Source of the DNA: Candidatus Hydrogenedens sp.
Lineage (GTDB): Bacteria; Hydrogenedentota; Hydrogenedentia; Hydrogenedentales; Hydrogenedentaceae
Reading direction: 5' to 3'
DNA: 10,000 bases
Assembly (NCBI GenBank): GCA_020216745.1
Contig: JAIWNQ010000189.1
Location: 1 to 10,000 of the forward strand
The translations under genes were made by a program, and so were the position numbers. Shown one piece after another: positions 1-6,489 of the stretch. The number at the start of each line of letters is the position of its first letter. Position 1 is the first letter of the stretch. The notes under the pieces are model-generated. The model searched no databases and was not told where the DNA came from. It saw nothing but the letters and a program-made list of their open reading frames with translations.

Positions 1-429
1 GTAGCAGAAATTTGTGCATTCTTCGCCCGATTAGAAAAGCCAAACGCAACTGTAGAGGATAATTTTGTATCTGCACTAAAATTTACAGACGGAACGTTAG
101 GCACATTATCAGCGTCATGGACAGTAAAAGGAATGTCTGCTGATTACATCATACTTCATTGCGAACGTGGTAGTCTTCAGGTAGGTTTAAACCCCGAAAA
201 GCCCGTCGTAGCAAACTTAGTAAAGCCATTATGTGATATTGTATTTCCACTTCCAGAGCCATATAGCAATGTCAGTTGGGGTATTGACATAGGTGGTGCA
301 TTTGTCCGTGCTATTTTAGGTTTAGAACCTCCGTATTGCACCGCAGAAGAAGGGAAAAAGGCATTGGAAATTATCCTATCAGCAGAGAAATCCGCAATTA
401 CTGGAAAAACAATTAAGTTGAAACACTAA
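1..429 (+). CDS. Gfo/Idh/MocA-family oxidoreductase, C-terminal part (5' end outside window)
   Basis: The reading frame is open from the first base (VAEICAFFARLEKPNATVED...) to the TAA at 427-429, giving 142 residues with no start in the window, so the gene begins upstream. The segment GTLGTLSASWTVKG and the ending PPYCTAEEGKKALEIILSAE followed by a short ITGKTIKL tail are typical of the C-terminal alpha/beta substrate domain of NAD(P)-dependent Gfo/Idh/MocA sugar or cyclitol dehydrogenases. The ATG at 133 is internal and not the true start. The N-terminal Rossmann domain and catalytic Lys are outside the window, so substrate and cofactor preference cannot be judged. The next gene (aroB) follows immediately, which suggests co-transcription. 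A small hydrophobic patch is visible but no clear membrane segment. Confidence 0.8.
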   Translation, partial: VAEICAFFARLEKPNATVEDNFVSALKFTDGTLGTLSASWTVKGMSADYIILHCERGSLQVGLNPEKPVVANLVKPLCDIVFPLPEPYSNVSWGIDIGGAFVRAILGLEPPYCTAEEGKKALEIILSAEKSAITGKTIKLKH

Positions 430-462
430 TTGAAAACCTATGTGTATTTGAAAGCTACATCT

Positions 463-1575
463 ATGAGCAAACAAATAGGAAATACAAAAACAGTTTGGGT
501 CAAGCTGATTGGGCATACATATCCTATTCATATAGGGCAGAATATTTTCTCTATGCTTGCAGATGAACTCATTCGTCTGGACTGGAAAGGGAAAGTTGGC
601 TTGATTACAGACGAACAGGTGGCGAAGTATTACTTAGATATATGCGAGCAAGTATTAAAGAAAGCTTGCCCACAAGGATATGTAATTCATATCTTACCTG
701 CAGGTGAAGAATATAAAACATTGGAACAAATTGAACATATATGCACTACTATGTTAGAAGGAGGGTTAGACCGCTCAAGTGGAATTATTGCTATGGGTGG
801 AGGTGTTGTTGGAGATGTGGCGGGCTTCTTTGCATCATCCTATATGCGTGGGATACCGTTCATACAAATCCCAACAACTATTGTTTCACAGGTGGACGCA
901 AGCATCGGTGGAAAAACAGGCGTAAATCACCCATTAGGCAAGAATATTTTAGGGGCATTCTATCAACCTCAACTTGTTTTAATAGACCTTAACTTTCTAA
1001 AAACACTACCTGAACGCATCTATCGTGAAGGTTTTGCAGAAATTATTAAACATGGAGTTATCGCTGACCAAGAACTTTTCGAATACTGTTTAATACATGC
1101 AGAGATGATGTTACATAAAAATTTAGAAGCATTAACATATCCCATTGTTCGCTCATGTGAAATAAAAGCGGATATCGTTATGAAGGATGAAAAAGAACAA
1201 AATATCCGTGCATACTTGAACTATGGGCATACTTTCGGTCATGCTTTCGAATCCGTAACAAATTACCAAAAATTCCTTCACGGCGAAGCAGTTTCTATTG
1301 GAATGGTATCTTCCGCAGAATTGGCAGTCCTTATGGGTTATGTTAACGACGAAATCCCCAAATTACATCGCGAAGTCTTACGTAAATACAATTTACCAGT
1401 TGCATGGCAGGATATTCCTGTGGACAAAGTAATTCAATCCATGTATCGTGACAAAAAAACAAAAGTCGGAAAATTAAGATTCATCCTGCCAAAGAAAATA
1501 GGAGAAGTCACAATTATCTCTAATATACCTGAAGACTCAATACGGCAAGCACTTTCACGGATAATGCAAGGCTAA
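463..1575 (+). CDS. aroB: 3-dehydroquinate synthase
   Basis: This enzyme converts DAHP to 3-dehydroquinate, the second step of the shikimate pathway, in the cytoplasm using NAD+ and a divalent metal. The frame is open back to a TTG at 430, directly after the previous stop. The ATG at 463 is preferred because homologues start just before the conserved TVWVKL...YPIHIG strand and the TTG has no Shine-Dalgarno; even 463 has only a weak one (GAAAG). Numbering from the TTG: NAD-binding GGGVVGDVAGF at 123-133; DASIGGKTGVNHPLGKN at 156-172; metal ligands E204 (EGFAEIIKHG), H267 (LNYGHTFGHAFE) and H284 (LHGEAVS). R260 and N264 have the same spacing to the first His as R264/N268/H271 of the Aspergillus enzyme. 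The DKK near 341-343 is the conserved substrate lysine region. Length (370 residues) is normal and nothing is missing. A TPR gene follows 26 bp downstream. Confidence 0.95.
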   Translation: MSKQIGNTKTVWVKLIGHTYPIHIGQNIFSMLADELIRLDWKGKVGLITDEQVAKYYLDICEQVLKKACPQGYVIHILPAGEEYKTLEQIEHICTTMLEGGLDRSSGIIAMGGGVVGDVAGFFASSYMRGIPFIQIPTTIVSQVDASIGGKTGVNHPLGKNILGAFYQPQLVLIDLNFLKTLPERIYREGFAEIIKHGVIADQELFEYCLIHAEMMLHKNLEALTYPIVRSCEIKADIVMKDEKEQNIRAYLNYGHTFGHAFESVTNYQKFLHGEAVSIGMVSSAELAVLMGYVNDEIPKLHREVLRKYNLPVAWQDIPVDKVIQSMYRDKKTKVGKLRFILPKKIGEVTIISNIPEDSIRQALSRIMQG

Positions 1576-1601
1576 ACGGTAATTGTTAGGAGAAAGAACG
1601 C

Positions 1602-2423
1602 ATGTCTTATGAACAAAATACCTTTGATGAATTATACGATCGGGGATTAACTGCATTAATGAAAGGTGAGTTGGAAACCGCAGAAAAATTTCTTTCCCAA
1701 TCACTCAAACTAAGTCCAGATTCACATCTTGCACGATACCAATTAGGCCGTTGCCTTCTACGTTCTGGAAATTTACAAAAGTCCCAAGAACTTCTTGAAC
1801 AAGCCATTCACCTCCAACCAGAACATATCCCATCTTTAACCGATTTGGGTTTTACCTATCTATGTCAAAACCGCATAAAAGATGCCTACAATATCTTCCA
1901 AAAAGCAATCACTTTAAGACCTCACCACGGTAAATCCCTATTAGGTTTGGCAATTTGCGACTTTTCAGAGGGAAAATGGGATTCTGCTTATGACTGGGCA
2001 AATCAATCCGTTAAATTAGGGGGTAGCCACTTTATGGCTTTATTCATGCTTGCAAAAACAGAAAAAGTATTAGGATTCCTCGAACAAGCAGAAGAACATT
2101 TTAAAAAAGCAGAGGAACTATTAGAAAAAACAACGGAAGTAGCACCAGAACAACCTGAAAGTTACTACATAAGAGGCGAAATATCACTATTAGGTGAATT
2201 TTACAACAAAGCCTTGGAACTATTCCGTAAAGTCGAAAGCCAAATAGATAAAAATAGAACCTACTACTTTTATCATGAATGGTTTAATATCATCACTGTA
2301 TGGAACAAACAAGGTATCTGTCTTAAACAATTGGGAAAAAAAGAAGAAGCGCACGAAATTGGCAAAAAAATACTCGAAAGAGACCCCAACAACAAATTCG
2401 GCAAACTCTTAACGGAAATTTGA
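1602..2423 (+). CDS. Tetratricopeptide-repeat protein
   Basis: This 273-residue protein is almost entirely TPR repeats, which form a superhelical protein-binding scaffold. About seven units can be read, at roughly residues 10-43, 44-77, 78-111, 112-145, 146-178, 187-220 and 233-266. Each has the expected small/large pattern (for example RYQLGRCLLRSGNLQKSQELL and several ending in ...P). There is no signal peptide, membrane helix or enzymatic domain, so it is probably cytoplasmic. AGGAG at 1588-1592 is 9 nt before the ATG and fixes the start. It lies 26 bp after aroB on the same strand, probably in the same transcript, but a TPR scaffold has no obvious role in the shikimate pathway. The partner is unknown. 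It faces the end of the NifX-like gene, with 25 bp between the stops. Confidence 0.85.
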   Translation: MSYEQNTFDELYDRGLTALMKGELETAEKFLSQSLKLSPDSHLARYQLGRCLLRSGNLQKSQELLEQAIHLQPEHIPSLTDLGFTYLCQNRIKDAYNIFQKAITLRPHHGKSLLGLAICDFSEGKWDSAYDWANQSVKLGGSHFMALFMLAKTEKVLGFLEQAEEHFKKAEELLEKTTEVAPEQPESYYIRGEISLLGEFYNKALELFRKVESQIDKNRTYYFYHEWFNIITVWNKQGICLKQLGKKEEAHEIGKKILERDPNNKFGKLLTEI

Positions 2424-2448
2424 AAGTAACACATCATTTGAAGCCACA

Positions 2449-2853
2449 TTAGTGGTGGTGACATGTTAAATTTTCTTCGTTTTTTAATGTCCCGTTTATG
2501 AAATGCTCAAGGGCTGTCTTTATGTCTTTTTCAGATGTGATTATCGTTCTTATATTAGCAGACTCGAACCTGCTTTTCATTCCATATCCCATTCCACCCG
2601 CGATAACTACATCAATATTCGCAAATCGTTGTGCTACTTGTTCATGCGTATCTATGGAATGATTATGCTCATGGGAATGCGGTTGTGAATGTTCTATATC
2701 ATGTGGATGCTGAGCATGCCCAGTAATCGTATTCGGGATGTACTCTTCATTTACGATATTACCGTTTTCAATATCGACAATTAAAAAACCTTTCGTTCGC
2801 CCAAAATGTGCTGAAATATTTTTTTTATCATTTGTTGGAATAGCAACTTTCAT
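2449..2853 (-). CDS. NifX/NafY-like dinitrogenase iron-molybdenum cofactor family protein with His-rich insertion
   Basis: This is a 134-residue protein of the dinitrogenase FeMo-cofactor biosynthesis family (NifX, NafY, NifB C-terminal domain and many stand-alone relatives in anaerobes), small domains that bind metal-sulfur clusters. The start MKVAIPTND..ISAHFGRTKGFLIVDIENG and the later DVVIAGGMGYGMKSRFESANIRTI are the family's signature strands and glycine loop. Between them, residues 46-70 hold nine histidines with Asp/Glu, and the protein ends in CHHH, so it probably binds metal ions. A TTG 15 bp upstream extends the frame, but AAAGGA (2865-2860) is 6 nt before the ATG at 2853, which decides the start. 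It is the last gene of the DUF134 operon. No nif structural genes are visible, so a role in nitrogenase is not supported; generic cluster or metal handling is an inference. Confidence 0.88.
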   Translation of the reverse strand: MKVAIPTNDKKNISAHFGRTKGFLIVDIENGNIVNEEYIPNTITGHAQHPHDIEHSQPHSHEHNHSIDTHEQVAQRFANIDVVIAGGMGYGMKSRFESANIRTIITSEKDIKTALEHFINGTLKNEENLTCHHH

Positions 2854-2888
2854 AATAGTTCCTTTCAAATTTAGGATTAGTGATTTTT

Positions 2889-3149
2889 TTACGGTTCTAT
2901 GTTTTTTACCTTTGATGCATGCAGGATATTCCCTCTGGAATTGCGATAAAATGCATGTGGACCTCTACCACAGCGACATGGACCAATATAAGTCCATTCG
3001 GAGGCTTCTATTGTTTTGTTCGACAAATCGCTTTCCGGTGGGTTAGGTGCTGGGTTGTTTGGAGACATCCATCTCCAACCCTGACCACCACCGAAACGAA
3101 ATTGTCCACAATTATTAAATGAATTAGCAAAATGTCTTTGGGTTCTCAT
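2889..3149 (-). CDS. Small Gly-rich, Cys-containing protein of unknown function in DUF134 operon
   Basis: I do not recognise this 86-residue protein. It has a basic, aromatic N-terminus, a glycine-rich stretch (FRFGGGQGWRWM, residues 18-28), a Pro/Asn linker (about 29-41), and a C-terminal segment with PCRCGRGPHAFYRNSRG at 57-73. The cysteines are C14, C58 and C60, too few and too spaced for a standard zinc finger, though the CxC plus nearby His could bind metal. There is no signal peptide or membrane helix. The frame is open to an ATG at 3167, but AAGGAG (3162-3157) is 7 nt before the ATG at 3149, so that is the start. It lies between DUF134 and the NifX-like gene, with gaps of 24 and 35 bp. 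Other DUF134 clusters often carry small Gly/Met/Cys-rich proteins (DUF5320-like) in this place; equivalence is only positional. The good ribosome-binding site and operon fit make it a probable real gene. Confidence 0.72.
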   Translation of the reverse strand: MRTQRHFANSFNNCGQFRFGGGQGWRWMSPNNPAPNPPESDLSNKTIEASEWTYIGPCRCGRGPHAFYRNSRGNILHASKVKNIEP

Positions 3150-3173
3150 TGTTAATCTCCTTATCATTAAAGT

Positions 3174-3569
3174 TTATTGTTTGCTTTCATTTTGATATTG
3201 GTCTGATTCCAATAAATAAGCCTTTCTTTTACAATGCCTGTGGCAATGCCTACCACTTCCACGACTTTTTTGTCTACAAACAAAATCGACAGGGCCTCCT
3301 GTTATTCGTATAGGCCGTCCTTCAACAAGTGCTATAGTAACCTTATGTCGTGCTTGTTCAACAATTCGGGAAAATGTTGGCCGAGAGACTCCCATCTCTT
3401 GCCCCGCCTCTTCATGATACATTCCCAAATAATCTGCAAGGCGAAGTGCTTCAAACTCATCAAGAGACAATAATACAGGTTCCCTTTTCGCACTTTCCTG
3501 CTCAAAAGGGATGAATTCCTCAATAGGAGGACATGCATTCAATCTTCTTGAGCAATAGGGTCTTGCCAT
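3174..3569 (-). CDS. DUF134 (UPF0251) family helix-turn-helix protein, probable autoregulator
   Basis: This 131-residue protein matches the DUF134/UPF0251 family, predicted DNA-binding proteins with a sigma70 region 4-like helix-turn-helix. The family core is visible at residues 34-92: LSLDEFEALRLADYLGMYHEEAGQEMGVSRPTFSRIVEQA and then ALVEGRPIRITGG, with the recognition helix about 61-72. The N-terminus carries the usual RR...ACPP with C13. The C-terminal tail is less typical: C98, then H108-C109-H110-R-H112-C113, a compact Cys/His cluster that could bind metal or an Fe-S cluster. The start is fixed by AAGGAG (3580-3575), 5 nt before the ATG. It is first in the operon, and a 22-bp palindrome lies 27 bp upstream over the predicted promoter. 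The target and ligand are unknown; autorepression is the simplest reading. Confidence 0.92.
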   Translation of the reverse strand: MARPYCSRRLNACPPIEEFIPFEQESAKREPVLLSLDEFEALRLADYLGMYHEEAGQEMGVSRPTFSRIVEQARHKVTIALVEGRPIRITGGPVDFVCRQKSRGSGRHCHRHCKRKAYLLESDQYQNESKQ

Positions 3570-3596
3570 TAAAACTCCTTTTAATCTTCATAATTT

Positions 3597-3618
3597 ATTA
3601 TGAACATATGTTCATAAT
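3597..3618. promoter_or_regulatory. Perfect 22-bp palindromic operator upstream of the DUF134 operon
   Basis: Bases 3597-3618 form a perfect inverted repeat with half-site ATTATGAACAT and no gap. It lies 27 bp before the DUF134 start codon and overlaps the candidate -10 of that operon. This is the expected layout for a dimeric repressor site, most simply DUF134 itself. Its core GAACATATGTTC also fits the Gram-positive LexA box core GAAC-N4-GTTC, so LexA is an alternative binder. The aceE start is 152 bp away on the other side, so control of aceE is less likely. Confidence 0.7.
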
Positions 3619-3646
3619 TATAACGCAGTTTCGTAGCAAAAGTAAA
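3617..3646 (-). promoter_or_regulatory. Candidate sigma70 promoter of the DUF134 operon
   Basis: On the minus strand there is TTTACT (3646-3641) as a -35, an 18-nt spacer, and a perfect TATAAT (3622-3617) as the -10. Transcription would start near 3610, inside the palindrome, leaving a leader of about 40 nt. The -35 is only a moderate match to consensus; AT-rich DNA gives chance matches, but the position is right. Confidence 0.5.
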
Positions 3647-3708
3647 CAACAATAATTTATTTTTTGGGAAAGATACTCAATAAATAAAATAATGAATTAA
3701 TTTGTTAG

Positions 3709-3733
3709 TATAATTAGTTAATTAATGGTTAAT
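3709..3733 (+). promoter_or_regulatory. Possible aceE promoter -10 with GTTAAT direct repeats
   Basis: A TATAAT at 3709-3714 lies 56 bp before the aceE start codon, in a very AT-rich leader. No good -35 is seen at the right spacing (AAAATA at best). Just downstream, GTTAAT occurs at 3717-3722 and 3728-3733, one helical turn apart, and again at 3765-3770 next to the start codon. The repeats could be regulator sites or chance in AT-rich sequence. Confidence 0.3.
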
Positions 3734-3770
3734 ATTTTGTAAAATAATAAGAAACACAGGGGACGTTAAT

Positions 3771-6464
3771 ATGAGCAACCTTGAGCATACAGGTGAGAGG
3801 TATAATGAAATAGATGGTTTCTCTTTTCCTGATGAGGAATGGATTGATGCATTAAAAGCCTATTTAGAAGAACGTGGTCCTCAAGTGACCGCAAATCTGA
3901 TTCGACGGCTACAGGATTATGCATATCTCTTAGGGATTCGTAAACCCTGCCCCGCAACTACACCGTATGTGAATACCATCCCTGTGTCAGAACAGCCGGA
4001 ATATCCAGGTGACCGTGAATTAGAACGAATTATAAAGTCGTATATCCGCTGGAATGCGATGGCTATGGTGGTTCGTGCAAACCGTGAAGCAGATGGCATT
4101 GGGGGACATATATCTACTTATGCTTCCGTAGCCACTTTATATGAGATAGGATTTAACCATTTTTTCAAGGCACGAACTGAAGACTATGGAGGAGACTTGA
4201 TCTATTTTCAGGGGCATGCAGCACCTGGAATATATGCCCGAGCTTATTTGGAGGGACGACTTTCTGAAAATGACCTGAAAAATTTTCGACGCGAACTAAG
4301 TAAAGATGGTGGTCTACCGTCATATCCACATCCACGACTTATGCCTGGGTTCTGGCAATTTCCAACCGTATCTATGGGCTTGGGCCCTATTATGGCGATA
4401 TATCAGGCACGGTTTAACAAATATTTAGAAAACCGCGGTTTGAAACCTAAAAATGGTGGTTATGTATGGGCATTCTTGGGTGACGGGGAAACAGACGAGC
4501 CAGAGACATTAGGTGCTATTAGTTTAGCCAGTCGCGAAAAATTAGATAATCTTATCTTCGTTATCAATTGCAATTTACAACGTTTGGATGGCCCCGTACG
4601 TGGAAATGGGAAAATCATACAAGAATTAGAAGCCATATTCCGCGGTGCAGGTTGGAATGTAATTAAGGTGATATGGGGCAGTGATTGGGACCCGCTGTTT
4701 GAGAAGGATGAGCATGGACTATTGGTAAATGCGTTAGGTGATATTGTAGACGGTGAGTATCAGAAATTTTCTGTTTCATCCGGGGAATATATTCGCAAAA
4801 AAATGATAGAACATGAACCTCGTCTGGCTCCGTATCTCGAACAGGTTTCAGATATACAATTACGCCAATTGCGTAGAGGTGGACATGACCCGGTAAAGGT
4901 ATATTCCGCATATTATCACGCATTACGGACACAAGGGGCACCCACCGTAATATTGGCAAAAACAATCAAAGGATATGGGCTCGGTGAAAGTGGGGAGGGG
5001 AAGAATATAACCCATCAGCAAAAGAAATTGAATGAAGACGAATTACGTGAATTTCGAGCACGGTTTGGTATTCCTGTCTCCGATGATGAGATTGCTTTTG
5101 CCCCGTTTTGCAAACCACCTGAAGACCATCCTGCTATGATATACCTGCAAGAGCGACGTAAGGCATTAGGCGGATATTTGCCCCATCGCGAAGTATTGGC
5201 ACCACCTTTACCCGCACCTGAAAACGAACTCTTTGATGAATTTTATAAAGGCACACCTCGCCCTGTATCCACAACAATGGCATTTGTTTCTATTTTACGA
5301 AAATTATTACAACATGAACGGATTGGCAAATTAATCGTTCCGATCGTGCCAGACGAAGCACGCACTTTCGGTATGGAAGGATTGTTCCGACAAATAGGAA
5401 TTTATTCCTCACAAGGGCAAAAATATGAGCCTGTAGATTCAGAATCGGTTTTGTATTACAAAGAGGCGACAGACGGACAAATCCTCGAAGAAGGGATTTC
5501 TGAAGCAGGTTCAATGGCTTCTTTTATATCTGCGGGTACTGCTTATGCGAGTCATGGGATTAATACTATTCCATTCTTCATCTTCTATTCCATGTTCGGA
5601 TTTCAGCGGATTGGTGATTTAATCTGGGCTTCTGCGGATATGAAGGTACGTGGCTTCCTTGTAGGTGGCACAGCAGGTAGAACAACTCTCGCTGGTGAAG
5701 GTTTGCAACATCAAGATGGTCATAGCCATCTTATGGCAATGTCTGTTCCCTGCCTTCGTGCGTATGACCCTGCGTATGCCTATGAAATAACGGTTATCGT
5801 GCAAGAGGGTATCCGTAGCATGTATGAAAAGCAGGAATCGGTTTTTTATTATCTAACCGTCGGCAATGAAAACTATACCATGCCACCTATCCCGTCGGGA
5901 AAGAAAATACGCGAGGGGATTATCAAAGGGTTATACCTATTCCAACCTTCTTCTTTGAAAAAATCGAAAATAAAAGTAAATGTGTTAGGCAGTGGTTCAT
6001 TACTTAATGAGGCACTAAAAGCACAAACCATACTGGAAGAGAAGTTTAATATCTCTGCAGATGTATGGAGTGCCACAAGTTACAAAATGCTTCGTGAAAA
6101 TGCACTGGAAACAGAACGATGGAATAGGCTACATCCAACATCTACAAAAAAAGTTCCCTATGTAACTGAATGTTTGAACAACAAAGCAAATGCGACCATT
6201 GCCGTTTCTGATTATGTAAAACTTGTCCCAGACAGCATAGCTCGATGGGTTCCACAAACATTTATATCGTTAGGAACAGATGGCTTTGGGCGTTCTGACA
6301 CACGAGAAGCCCTACGCGATTATTTCGAAGTAGATAGCCGTTATATCGTGTTATCTGCATTGTTTGCGTTGGCTCAAAACAAAAAAATAGATGTGAACAT
6401 AGTAAAAAAATACATGCGGGATGCAGGTATCCCTACAAATAAAAAGTATCCTATGGACTTATAA
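3771..6464 (+). CDS. aceE: Pyruvate dehydrogenase E1 component, homodimeric type
   Basis: This enzyme decarboxylates pyruvate with thiamine diphosphate (ThDP) and transfers the acetyl group to the E2 lipoyl domain. It has 897 residues; E. coli AceE has 887. The ThDP/Mg motif GDGE...NCN runs 237-268, followed by LQRLDGPVRGNGKI. GGHIS (H113) and QGHAAPGIYAR (H149) match conserved active-site histidines. The mobile loop GEGKNITHQQKK (408-419) carries H415, equivalent to E. coli H407. The catalytic glutamate region LEEGISEAG is at 572-580. YSMFGFQRIGDL (606-617) and GGTAGRTTLAGEGLQHQDGHSH (632-653) are near-identical to AceE. The C-terminal domain (about 735-897) is complete, so no truncation. 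AGGGGA (3758-3763) is 7 nt before the ATG. It is first gene of the PDH operon; a 25-bp gap leads to aceF. Confidence 0.97.
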   Translation: MSNLEHTGERYNEIDGFSFPDEEWIDALKAYLEERGPQVTANLIRRLQDYAYLLGIRKPCPATTPYVNTIPVSEQPEYPGDRELERIIKSYIRWNAMAMVVRANREADGIGGHISTYASVATLYEIGFNHFFKARTEDYGGDLIYFQGHAAPGIYARAYLEGRLSENDLKNFRRELSKDGGLPSYPHPRLMPGFWQFPTVSMGLGPIMAIYQARFNKYLENRGLKPKNGGYVWAFLGDGETDEPETLGAISLASREKLDNLIFVINCNLQRLDGPVRGNGKIIQELEAIFRGAGWNVIKVIWGSDWDPLFEKDEHGLLVNALGDIVDGEYQKFSVSSGEYIRKKMIEHEPRLAPYLEQVSDIQLRQLRRGGHDPVKVYSAYYHALRTQGAPTVILAKTIKGYGLGESGEGKNITHQQKKLNEDELREFRARFGIPVSDDEIAFAPFCKPPEDHPAMIYLQERRKALGGYLPHREVLAPPLPAPENELFDEFYKGTPRPVSTTMAFVSILRKLLQHERIGKLIVPIVPDEARTFGMEGLFRQIGIYSSQGQKYEPVDSESVLYYKEATDGQILEEGISEAGSMASFISAGTAYASHGINTIPFFIFYSMFGFQRIGDLIWASADMKVRGFLVGGTAGRTTLAGEGLQHQDGHSHLMAMSVPCLRAYDPAYAYEITVIVQEGIRSMYEKQESVFYYLTVGNENYTMPPIPSGKKIREGIIKGLYLFQPSSLKKSKIKVNVLGSGSLLNEALKAQTILEEKFNISADVWSATSYKMLRENALETERWNRLHPTSTKKVPYVTECLNNKANATIAVSDYVKLVPDSIARWVPQTFISLGTDGFGRSDTREALRDYFEVDSRYIVLSALFALAQNKKIDVNIVKKYMRDAGIPTNKKYPMDL

Positions 6465-6489
6465 AATATGATTAAAAAAGGAATATACT

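Noticed and set aside
463..1575. AroB relative making cyclitols (2-deoxy-scyllo-inosose or valiolone synthase) next to a Gfo/Idh/MocA dehydrogenase
   Set aside because: The GGKTGVNHPLGKN segment and the R-x3-N-x2-H spacing are those of true 3-dehydroquinate synthase, and no other cyclitol or aminoglycoside gene is visible.
2444..2455. CCAC-ATTA-GTGG hairpin between the convergent TPR and NifX-like genes as a bidirectional terminator
   Set aside because: The stem is only 4 bp, lies partly inside the NifX-like stop and His codons, and has no T run on either side.
2449..2853. Assignment as nifX proper and evidence for nitrogen fixation
   Set aside because: No nif structural or assembly genes are visible, and stand-alone members of this family are widespread in organisms that do not fix nitrogen.
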